Assembly (NCBI GenBank): GCA_037355855.1
Contig: CM074766.1
Coordinates: 248,001 to 312,000 of the forward strand
Length of the DNA: 64,000 nucleotides
Source: Pseudo-nitzschia pungens
Taxonomy: Eukaryota; Bacillariophyta; Bacillariophyceae; Bacillariales; Bacillariaceae
Direction of reading: 5' to 3'
Within the stretch, counting starts at the first letter, position 1; the number at the start of each line of letters is the position of its first letter. This document shows positions 12,720 to 22,303 of the stretch, piece after piece. Position numbers and translations under genes: made by a program. The notes beneath the pieces are model-generated. The model did not search any database. It was given only the letters and a program-made list of their open reading frames with translations, and was not told the DNA's origin.

Positions 12720-14495
12720 GGCAACGCATCCGGTCGCTTCGAAGCAACTTACCGCATGGGAACACTTATTTGTGTTGTGTCTCTGGGTTTGTTAACAATA
12801 CAAAAGGTAAATGCTCTGGAAAAAGACTTCTGAGTTCGAACTTGAATAATACTTGTCGCAATCTCTAGTCGTACGTACAGACCACTCGTAGAGAAAATTA
12901 AGAGTCAAAGAGTAGTAATAATGTAAGCACACTGCTACTATTTCTACATTATACGCATGCTCGATTCTATGTACAGTAGTCGTTGTAGACCATGTATCGA
13001 CAAGTAGCAGGTAACTAGCCATTAACGCTTCTTGGAGTACATCAGAAAGTTTTGCTAGGTTTGTACACTACTACTACGAAGTAGTAATCTTACCTAGTAT
13101 CACCATTATATTATTAAAGTCAGCCTACAATGATCCTTGCATAATGTTCTTTTCAGCGGTCATGTTACTGGTATGATCCCTCGTTCTGTTGGGGCAGGTG
13201 TTCATTGTTGACGGTGTTTAGGACTAGTATTACTAGTAGTAGTAGTTCGAGCTTTTGAAACTCCGCGGCGTAATTGAAGTTCGAGGGCCCATAGGATCGG
13301 TTCTTTCATTGTGCTGATTCAAGATCTTCAGGCTGATCATCTCCGGCCACCAATCCTTGTTGGTGGTACCGTTTACCGGATGCAAATAGGGGCACTTTGC
13401 TTGGGCACTCATGACGATTTTCTTCATCTCTTTTCGACGTGGATTGCTGTTTTTCCCTGTTGGGATTTTTTGACACTTATACATCCGGGTTTTTTGAACA
13501 GTTATACATCCGGATTTTTTGATGAACAGTTATACATCCGGGTTTTTTTGACACTTATACATCCGGGTTTTTTTGAACAGTCATACATCCGGATTTTTTG
13601 ATGAACAGTTATACATCCGGGTTTTTTTGACACTTATACATCAAGATTTTTTGAACAGTTATACATCCGGGTTTTTTGAACAGTTATAAGAAGATGATCA
13701 TGATCACCACCAGCCATGTGTGTCGTACTACTGCTACTACTACTAGTACTACTCATTCCTCCTCCTTGTCATTCTTGGCACCACCACCAGGAGGTCTTTC
13801 GTTCCTGTTCGTTCAGGCGTCATCTCCTTCTTTCTACCTTGCTACCAATCTCAACAACACCTACAAGAAGTAGGTTACTCGTATGCACCACCATAATAGT
13901 AGTACTAGTAACCTTACTAGCATACGTAGTAAAAATTAAAAATAGTGGGTGGATATGGAAGGCCAAGATGCCGTGATTGGTTCATTCGTTATGATCGTGA
14001 CTGAAAGTCTGGATGACGTCACTGCCTCCGAGTGGAACCGGTCACGATTGAACATGGCAGCAATGGCATGATCAGTCAGACTGGTAACCTTACTGGTAAT
14101 TACGAAGTAAGATCTTACGAATGGTGTATGAGAATGCGATCCCTAAAAATGAAACCGTCAACCAACATCAACGAAACTAATTTTTGGGCAGGAATCAATC
14201 ATCGTCGATACCTGTACCGGTATTCAATATCGTTCTCGTAAGGCTTACTCGTAAGATTAACATTCCTCGCTACTCGTTTTGACACCCATTGCATACGAGT
14301 AAGATTAATTACTAGTACCGGTAAGGTTACCACATTTGCTATCGTGACACCGTCAACAGATCAAAACGACAATCCCGCTTCGAAACCGGCTGGTCACACT
14401 ACATGCACGTGTACACATCCTTCTACAAACGCAAAAGCCAAACACAAACACAAACACAAACACAAAGACAAACATACACATCAATCACCACCAGT
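12720..14495. other. Spacer between the WD40 region and the epimerase
   Basis: No gene is supported. It holds CTAG-type palindromes (12990-13250, 13730-13760, 13895-13930), the minisatellite listed separately, and TACCGGTA/GGTAAG-type motifs at 14080-14335. The last 100 bases (ACAAAC repeats) look like the 5' leader of the epimerase gene. Confidence 0.5.
13471..13690. repeat. Minisatellite, about eight copies of a 22-30 base unit
   Basis: Repeats of a TATACATCCGG core followed by a T-rich run and either GAACAGT, GATGAACAGT or GACACT. The linker types recur in order, so a higher-order unit of about 80 bases is partly visible. Spacers are not unique sequences, so this is not a CRISPR array. 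Confidence 0.9.
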
Positions 14496-16033
14496 ATGTA
14501 TCGGGGAACGAATCTCCACTCTGGCGGCAACAGCCGCTACCTCCTGCTCGCCGTTGCACTGTTGTCTTCTTGGTCTGCCATCACGTCTTCGATAGTTGTG
14601 GCTCTGGCGATGACTGCGGGTCCCCAGCGAACCGTGTTGGTAACGGGTGGCGCGGGATACATTGGATCGCACACCTGCCTCGAGTTGTTGCGGATTCCGA
14701 ACAACCAATACAAGGTTGTGGTAGTCGACAACCTTGACAACTCGTCGGAAGAGAGTTTGAGGCGGGTCCGGGAACTGGTCGGAGAGGAACTGGGGGAGTG
14801 CGAGGAGGATCGGATTCAGTTCCGGAATTGTGACATTCGCGACAAGGAAGGCCTCGACAAAGGTGAGTTGAGTTGAGTGGAGTTGAGTTTAGTTTAGTTT
14901 AGTTGAGCTGTTTTGCGGATGGGAGATACCGGTACTTCGAACATGCCGTTGGCATTGACATTAGATGGGGAAGTGATTGGATTCGGAACAATCCCGAGAG
15001 GCGTCAACAACGATGGGGCGACCAAAAAGTCTCGCGTGCTTTCGACAAGAATGTTTGAAACCACGGCAGTGTGCGTGTGAGTGTGAAGTGTACCGAACAA
15101 GAACTCACAATTTTTTGGATCCAAAATGAAACCAACCCAACCCAAACCAACCAGTGCTGACGGAATTTCCGGAAATCGATTCCTGCATCCACTTTGCCGG
15201 TCTCAAGGCCGTCGGAGAATCCGTGTCAAAACCACTGAGTTACTACGATTGCAACATCGGTGGAACCGTCAATCTGCTGGAACGTCTCGAGGAGCACAAG
15301 GTCCGCCATTTCGTTTTCAGCTCGTCCGCCACCGTCTACGGAGAACCCGAGATGCTGCCCCTCCGGGAATCGGCTCGGCTGTCGGCCACCAATCCCTACG
15401 GTCGAACGAAACTCTTCATCGAGGAGATTCTCCGTGACACCTACGCCTCGTCCCCCGAGAAATGGAACGTGCTGATCCTTCGATACTTCAACCCCATCGG
15501 CGCCCACGCCTCGGGCCGCATCGGGGAAGACCCGCAGGGAATCCCCAACAATCTGATGCCCTTTATCGCGCAGGTCTGCGTCGGTCGGCGACCCGAGCTC
15601 AGCGTCTTTGGGGGCGACTACGACACCCCCGACGGCACCGGTGTCCGGGATTACATCCACGTGGTGGACCTGGCGAGGGGCCACGTTGCCGCCCTCGAAA
15701 AGCTCTACACGACCCCCGACCTGGGCTGCGAGGCGGTCAATCTGGGAACCGGCAGGGGGGTCTCCGTCCTGGATCTGGTGGACGGGATGGGCAGGGCCAC
15801 CGGCAAGCCGGTTCCGTACAGCATCGTGGATCGGCGGCCCGGAGACGTCGCCGAGATGTACGCCGGACCCGCAGCTGGCGAACGATCTCCTCGAATGGAA
15901 GGCGGAGTACGGCGTCGAGGAAATGTGCGAGGATACCTGGAAGTGGCAATCGACGAATCCGTACGGATACGAGACGCAAACCACCGAGGAGGCGAAGGAA
16001 GAAGTCTGCGAAGAGGCGTCGGCGACAAACTAA
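14496..16033 (+). CDS. GALE: UDP-glucose 4-epimerase (one apparent frameshift)
   Basis: Interconverts UDP-glucose and UDP-galactose (Leloir pathway, galactosyl donor supply). Exon 1 is 14496-14862 and exon 2 is 15155-16033, with a 292-base GTGAGT...CCAG intron; the split Val codon restores family sequence. It carries the NAD-binding TGGAGYIG motif (residues 50-57), the [11 protein letters not shown] block, catalytic SSSATVYG and YGRTK (YxxxK, Tyr about 204), and RYFNPIGAH. Near 15865 one extra G shifts the frame: upstream reads [11 protein letters not shown], downstream [16 protein letters not shown], the expected family C-terminus. Skipping that base gives 414 residues. The first 38 residues form a hydrophobic, signal-like extension; a second in-frame ATG at 14610 ([14 protein letters not shown]) would give a normal cytosolic enzyme of about 376 residues. 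The 3' end converges on the minus-strand gene 165 bases away. Confidence 0.92.
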
Positions 16034-16198
16034 TCGATCGGTCGTACCGAGTGGCACGACATGACATGACATGGACATGGAATGAAATAATGCTGTATTT
16101 TTTCCTTCTCTTCACTGTGTAGCAGGGAAAAAAAATGAAACTACTAGCATTCTCGAAATTTCCCAACAGCACCAACAGCAACAGCAGCAGCAGTGTGT

Positions 16199-18079
16199 CT
16201 ATCGATCGGCACTCGTACGAGTATTCCCGGCCACGATAAAAACGGATTTCCGCTCCTGGTTCCAATTGTTGGCCTGGTTCTTGGTTTTGCCGGTGTTCCC
16301 GTATTTTTTGTAGTGCTCGTTTTCGATGCTCGTTTCGCGAATCGCGACGCTGTCCCGCTGGACGCTCGTCGCGAGCTTGTCGCAATAGGCCCGAAACGGC
16401 CGTTCCTCCCCCAGGACATCCGAGACGTCCAGCCGCACGCACGCCGGCGGTATCAGTTTCGGCTTTCCCGTCGTCTGATCGGACGGGCAGTCCTTTTTCC
16501 GGTGCCCGAATTCCCCGCACTTCCAGCACGCGCCGGAACGAACAGCGGTTCCTCCTCCGTCGGCGTCGGGGCGGAGCGGCAGCCGCACCTGGTCCCCCAT
16601 GACCCCGGGTCTGGCGCCGCGGCTTTCGCCTCCGCGTGCGTCTCCGCCTCTCCCACGGACCATGGCCGCGTCGCGGCGTTGCTTCGCCTCGCGGCGCAAC
16701 CGCAACTCGTCGGGGGTTTCGTAGCGCCGGACCTCCAGAAGGGCCGCCTCGTTGGGATTTTGGTTTGGTGTGTCTGGATCGGGCTTGTTTTTGTTTTTGT
16801 TTTTGGACCGGACGACCACCCGCGGCAAGCAGCACGGCGCGAGCACCAGGCACGGACACCGCTCGGGACCGAGGGCGTTGACGATGCCGATGCAGGTCGG
16901 GCTCAGCGTCTTGCAGAGGTGGATTCCGACCACCGCCAGCTGTGAAATCACCATCTCTCCCACCGGGGGTTCTTCTTTTTCTTGTTGTTTTTCGTCCCCG
17001 GCATTGGTTTGCGGGGCGGCCGCGTCCGGAGGCAGCCGGAGCTCTTTCGATAGGCGGTCTACCACGTCATCGATATCGTGCAGATTAAAGTTGGGCCAGC
17101 ACTCGATGAACGGTCGACTCGTTGAACGGTGGTGGTGGTGGTGGTTGCGATTGTCGTTTGTCATTGGATCTCGATCGTTGTTGGTCGCATCGACGTGGTC
17201 CCATCGCAGCTTGGGATCCTTGTCCAGCATGATGATCTTGCGGACGGAGAGATTCGAATCGGAGATTCTGTCAATGTCGGTATCCGACGACGACGATGAC
17301 GACGACGAAGCAAACAGGTACGAGCACAGAAGCGAAAAGACTCCCTTGCCACAGCAGGCGTCAACCACCACCATTTCGCGCCGAATGTTCCTCTTCGTGT
17401 TGTGATCGCTGTTGGATTGAGATTCCAGGACCCGAAACTCTTGCTGCAAAAAGTGGAGGGCCAGGATCGATTCCTCCACCTCGTGGAAGAGGGAGGACTT
17501 GTTGAGAATGCCCTGCCATTCGCTCTTGCCCTCGTGTTTTTCGGCGAGGGACCGCAGGATCGAGATCACTTGCGCGACCAGCTCGTTGGGGGCGGGATGA
17601 AAATAAGACGATGGTGTCGATTCCGTGCTGTCCTCATCGCTGTCGTTGTCATCCTCCTGGTTGTTGTTGTTGTTGCCGTTGCCGCTGTCGTTATCGTTGT
17701 CGTCAAGAAATTCCTCCAGTTTGTCAATGGCCTTCCACACCTGCCATGCGCTCTTGGTAGCACCACCGGTAATCTCGCTACCACCTGCAATGGGACTCGC
17801 GGCAACAGAGGTGGCAGTAGTTATGCTCTGCCTCATCGACTCCGAGGACACCGACAAACGCCCACATTTCGATTCGATCTGCGAAAAGCACGTGTGGTGT
17901 CCGGAGCACAAGGGGCGGCGGCCATTTGTATGGATCGCGGGAGAAAACGAAAAAACGAGGATGCTGCCGATGGTCGAAACCGAGACCGAAACCGAAACCA
18001 AAGCCGAAGCCGCAACGATCCAAACCAACCCCCAACCGTGTGGCGGAATCCTTGCTCTCCTCGGAGCAGCGAACCCCAT
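16199..18079 (-). CDS. SAM-dependent methyltransferase-like protein with CCHC zinc knuckle
   Basis: A single exon of 626 residues. A signal-like N-terminus (hydrophobic about 17-46, partly from a repeat giving SVSVSVS) precedes an acidic Asn/Asp-rich stretch (125-155). A class I methyltransferase-like core follows: motif I VVVDACCGKGVFSLL at about 237-251, KIIMLDKDP at 281-289, and GIHLCKTLSP...LVLAPCCLP at about 385-419. This resembles the METTL25/TRM13-type fold whose motif is often HLCG. A perfect CCHC knuckle (C518-x2-C521-x4-H526-x4-C531) lies after a basic Arg/Gly-rich linker, and a conserved-looking tail has VLGEERPFRAYCDKL. Binding to an RNA or RNA-protein substrate is my inference; the substrate is unknown. 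Ser, Asn and His runs come from microsatellites. It is divergent from the uronate enzyme gene, 584 bases from start to start. Confidence 0.75.
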   Translation of the reverse strand: MGFAAPRRARIPPHGWGLVWIVAASALVSVSVSVSTIGSILVFSFSPAIHTNGRRPLCSGHHTCFSQIESKCGRLSVSSESMRQSITTATSVAASPIAGGSEITGGATKSAWQVWKAIDKLEEFLDDNDNDSGNGNNNNNQEDDNDSDEDSTESTPSSYFHPAPNELVAQVISILRSLAEKHEGKSEWQGILNKSSLFHEVEESILALHFLQQEFRVLESQSNSDHNTKRNIRREMVVVDACCGKGVFSLLCSYLFASSSSSSSSDTDIDRISDSNLSVRKIIMLDKDPKLRWDHVDATNNDRDPMTNDNRNHHHHHRSTSRPFIECWPNFNLHDIDDVVDRLSKELRLPPDAAAPQTNAGDEKQQEKEEPPVGEMVISQLAVVGIHLCKTLSPTCIGIVNALGPERCPCLVLAPCCLPRVVVRSKNKNKNKPDPDTPNQNPNEAALLEVRRYETPDELRLRREAKQRRDAAMVRGRGGDARGGESRGARPGVMGDQVRLPLRPDADGGGTAVRSGACWKCGEFGHRKKDCPSDQTTGKPKLIPPACVRLDVSDVLGEERPFRAYCDKLATSVQRDSVAIRETSIENEHYKKYGNTGKTKNQANNWNQERKSVFIVAGNTRTSADR

Positions 18080-18663
18080 GGTCTTCCTGTTCGATGAAGG
18101 AATCCACGAACGACGGAAGCTGTCTTTGTCGCTGGACCTTGTGATCAGTTCGTAATCTGTTCACAATAATTCATCCGCAAGACGAATGATGTTTACGGTA
18201 CCGTACGAGTACCGTACATCAACAAAAGGATCGAAGTACTCGTACGTAATTCAGTAATAGTAATGATGGGGCTGTAGTGTTATCGGAAGTTCCATTTGGT
18301 TCGTGGAAAGACTGAACAGTCAACAGTCAACATACCTCTCGGAGAAGGTTGGTATCAGAAGATGATTCAATGATGGTGTCGCCGCGAATCGTGTCTCGTG
18401 ACACGTGATCTTTTGTCACAATGTTTCATGATGGGATCTTCACCTGAACAGACACATGTTTTCTACGGTATGAAGAATCAAGCATGGCGAAAAAGATTTC
18501 TCTTTCTAACTTTTGAGAAAAAAAAATACCAGTTGACCAAAAGTGGACAACTAACTACGAGTAACCTTACGAAGTAAAGTATTTCGGTGGTATCATCCTT
18601 TCGCAACGCTACCTGGTTCAGTTCGTACCTGCATACCGGAAGAGTATTCTACACGCAAGCATC
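18080..18663. other. Divergent intergenic region
   Basis: It separates the methyltransferase-like gene (minus) from the uronate enzyme gene (plus), so it should hold both promoters. It contains TACGGTACCGTACGAGTACCG-type palindromic clusters at about 18195-18245 and a TTACGAAG motif near 18565. No recognisable core promoter element was found. Confidence 0.5.
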
Positions 18664-21600
18664 ATGGCGTCCTCCTCCGCTGCCGAACCATCCAAAGTGA
18701 TGGTGCACTCGTGGTTTGCCCAAAGAAGCCCTGCTACGAGTGGTGGTACTACTAGTGACGAGCCCGAACCCGTGGTCGATTCGATCTGCATCGGATCCGG
18801 ACGGTTTTTGCGCGCCGTGCTGGTTCCCGCTATGGTTGCCGCGGGATACCACCCCGCGATCATATCACCACGATCCAGCCGGAGCTTTTTGGAGTCGTTG
18901 CTGGAACAGCGGGAGGATGAGGAGGGTTCCCGGACCTACGAGATCGACACGGTCGGGTTCGACGGAGGCATCGAAACAACAACGGTTCCGTGCTGGGGTG
19001 CCGGGACGCTGGGGAGTCCCGAGGGAAAACAGGACGTCCTGGAACTCTGTGCCAAGCTGCCCTGCGATGGAAATGCCAGCAAACCGCTGATTCTCGGTCT
19101 CGGTGTAACGGAAGCCGGATTGTCGAGTTCTTCCACCACCGCAATGAAGGATTTGTACGACGTCCTGGCGGCGCTGTCGAAACGAAAACGAACACAAACA
19201 GACGCAAAGTCTCCCCAACCCATTCACGTCATCAACACCGACAACGTGGCGAAGAACGGAACCGTTCTCCGCGGCTACATGAACGAGCTCGCAAAAAACA
19301 CCCACGACGATTCCGAAATGGAGCGATTCTTGGTCGATTCGGTCATCTTTCACGACACCATGGTCGACCGCATCACCTCGCAGCGTCCAGGATCTCAGGG
19401 ATTGGTCCCGAGGGCCGAGCCGACTCCCTTGAAGGCCCTGGTCATCGAGGATCTCGCCTCGCGACTGCCCGAGGCGCTTCGGACCGAAACCCTCCGATCG
19501 AGGTTTGGCGTCGTCGTGCGCTCCGACGAGGGCAAGCTGGACGCCGACATTGCCCTCAAGCTGCGGGTCGCCAACGGAACGCACACGGCCATTGCCCACG
19601 CCATGGCCCTGTCGGGGCTGCCAATGACGGACGTTCTGTCGTTGTCGGAAACGGAAACAAATCCGAACGCACGGTTGCTCGTGGCGTACCTGGATTCCTT
19701 TTTCGATCACCAGATTTGCAGGGGCGTCGAGGTGACGACCGAATTCGCGGCGGACGGGCCCGGCGAGGCCCGAGCGGTCTACGACGACTGGAGGCAGCGG
19801 CTGCGGCACGCACACTTTGGATTGTCGACCTTTTTCATCACCCAGAATGGCGCGGCCAAGGGCGGGATCCGGATCGGGCCGACCGTCCGCGATCTGGTAC
19901 GAAACGACGTGCCGATTGCGTGCTCGACGGCCTTTGCCCTGGCGGCGATCCTGCGGTTTCTAACGCCATCCAAGGAGAATCCATCGACGGCACCCTCCAA
20001 AGGCATTTTTCGGGGATGGCTAGATTGCGGAGGCAAGGGAAACGGCAACGGCGACGACCCGTCCGAAACTACCGTGTCCTACGCGGATGGGCTGTCCTAC
20101 GACCTCAAAGAGGGCTGGTACGAATTTCGTTGCGATTGCAGCGTACCCGTGAACGGCAACGTCAATGGCAACGTCAATGGCAATGGCAATGGCAATGGCA
20201 ATGGCAAAGATTTCCCGCTGCCGGAGGCATTGGCGAATCTCGCGGCCAACAACGGTGCCATCCAGCCGTCCTCGTGCGAGGCCGTCGTCGCTGCCTATCT
20301 GAAGCAAACCAGCGGGGGAGACCTGTCGGCCGTTGCCCACACGGAATCCTTCGCGACCCTGGTCAAGGCGGTATCCACGCTGTACGCTCGAATGGTGGCC
20401 GGAGACCCGGCGATGGAGGTACTGAAGAGCCTGGATCTCGAGGCAAGCTGCGAGGGCTTGGTCGATGGTAAGTAATGGTAAATGGTGAGAAATGCGTTTC
20501 TTGTAGAAGACAATACTACGGATTTCCCAACAGCTGTCCGCCAGTATATGTAGGCATTAGTAGTAGTGGACGTAGAACTGGGGGACAGCTGTTGGGAATT
20601 CTGCTGTAAATGTAGGAGCAGCAGAACCAGAATCCATCGGTCACGAAAGTCGCTCCTCGTTTCGTGTTTCGGACAGAGTTCCGCAGTAACAGCCATCGAC
20701 AGTACAACTCAAGCTTTAGAAAATCTGACAAACGGAGTCGAATTCGTCGCAATCGATCTATGTCATTCTTGTTTCTTTTTCGTATCTAGGCACCAACAGT
20801 GCATTCGACGATAGCTCCCCTCTTTTTTACAAGAAGGATGCGATTCCCGACGACAGTCGATTGATGAAGCTCCGAATCGGCCGGGAAGGTCGAGAGACCA
20901 TTCCCTCTGTTGTCTTTTCGGAAGTAGCGTCGGCTCTGGCCATCGATCTGCACACCCATCTTCTTCCGCCGACCCACGGAGCCCTGTGCCTCTGGGGAAT
21001 CGACGAATTGCTGACCTATCACTATCTGGTTGCCGAATATTTCATTACGGCCCCGCCCTCGGTGACACCCGAGACTTTCTTTGCACTCAGCAAGCAGAAG
21101 CAGGCCGATTGCATCTGGAAGGCCTTGTTCGTGGACCGGACGCCAATCTCGGAGGCCTGTCGAGGGGTCGTCACGACCTGCATGGCCCTGGGCCTCCACG
21201 AGGAGATCCGAAACCGGGATCTCGAGGCCATCCGGGAATTTTACCGCGGGATTAGAGACAGGGGCCTCGCTGGGACCGAGGAGTTTTGCAACTTGGTCTT
21301 TGAGCGGGCCGGAGTCAAGCACGCCGTCATGACCAACATCCCCTTCGAACCCAACGAAGCAAGCCACTGGAGGCCGACCCCAAAGCAATACTCCTCGCAC
21401 TTTCGATCGGCCTGCCGGGTCGATCCGCTCCTGGCCGGAAACCGAAGGGTCGTGGAGGATGCCCTCGCCGCGTCCGGGTACGAGACCACCCTGGAGGGAG
21501 CCCGGCAATTCCTGCGCGACTGGTGCGACACGATGCAACCGGAGTACGTCATGGCGTCGACCCCCCACGATTTTGTGCTGCCCGAGGACAAGGGATCCTC

Positions 21601-22303
21601 CGAGACGATCGACCCCCGCCGAAAAACAGGAGTCAACGAGGAGGCCATGAAGGAACCTTTTGCGTTTGCGTCCATTGCCGCCCTTTCCAACATCGATGCC
21701 GAGTGCGGCGAGGGCGGTGCCATCGACGAGCTGCCCAGCGTCATCGACGAAAACAGCGACTTTCTGAGTGACGTGCTGATGAAGGTCTGCGAGGAACGGG
21801 ACCTCCCGATCGCCCTGAAGATCGGGGCCCACCGGGAGGTCAATCCGAGTCTCCGCCAGGCCGGGGACGGAGTCGTAGCCTTTGCCGACGCGGGGGTATT
21901 GGCGCGCCTGTGTACGCGCTTTCCGAGGGTTCGGTTTCTAGCGACGTTTTTGTCGCGGACTAACCAGCACGAGGCGTGCGTCCTGGCCACCAAGTTTCGG
22001 AACCTACACCTGTATGGCTGCTGGTGGTTCTGCAACAACCCATCCATCATTCGTGAAATGACAACGATGCGCATCGAGATGCTGGGGACGGCCTTTACCG
22101 CCCAGCATTCGGACAGCCGGGTCCTGGACCAGCTCCTCTATAAGTGGCCCCATTCGAGGGCCGTCATTGCGGCCGTTCTGACCCAAGAATACACCAAACT
22201 TTTGGACTCGGGATGGTCGCTGACCCGGGGCGAGCTTCGGAGAGACGTCCGGCGTCTCTTTGGATCGAGTTACGAAGAATTCATGTCCAAGAGTTTGGTT
22301 TAG
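18664..22303 (+). CDS. Bifunctional uronate reductase (mannitol dehydrogenase family) / uronate isomerase
   Basis: Exons 18664-20467 and 20790-22303 (322-base intron, GTAAGT donor, CTAG acceptor, split Gly codon) encode 1105 residues. Residues about 35-600 are a mannitol-dehydrogenase-family reductase of the UxaB/UxuB type: GSGRFLR at 44-50, NTDNVAKNG, FHDTMVDRIT, and catalytic Lys-x4-Asn-x2-His in KLRVANGTH (Lys about 299). Residues about 640-1105 are a uronate isomerase of the amidohydrolase superfamily: DLHTHLLP with the metal-binding HxH (about 656/658), GIDELLTYHYLVAE, LSRTNQHE, GCWWFCNNP, MRIEMLGTAF and QHSDSRVLDQLLYKW, close to the Bacillus halodurans Bh0493-type enzyme as I recall it. 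Likely roles: isomerase, D-glucuronate or D-galacturonate to fructuronate or tagaturonate; reductase, on to mannonate or altronate with NAD(P)H. No targeting signal is obvious, so cytosolic. Bacterial-type origin is inferred. The reductase half carries an Asn/Gly hexanucleotide repeat at about 20150-20205. Confidence 0.9.
20520..20600 (+). repeat. Intronic inverted repeat (hairpin) in the uronate enzyme gene
   Basis: Within the intron, an arm reading CCCAACAGCTGTCC (from about 20526) is mirrored by GGACAGCTGTTGGG ending near 20596, with further pairing outside (GGATTT/GAATTC) and inside (CCAGT/ACTGG). The loop is about 40 bases. A stable stem of about 20 base pairs is expected in the transcript. 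Confidence 0.8.

Noticed and set aside
15705..16859. 384-codon minus-strand frame across the epimerase and methyltransferase 3' ends
   Set aside because: It overlaps two recognised genes in the wrong frame or strand and is mostly Arg/Pro/Gly.
20786..21832. 348-codon minus-strand frame
   Set aside because: It is antisense to the uronate isomerase domain, which has clear family motifs.
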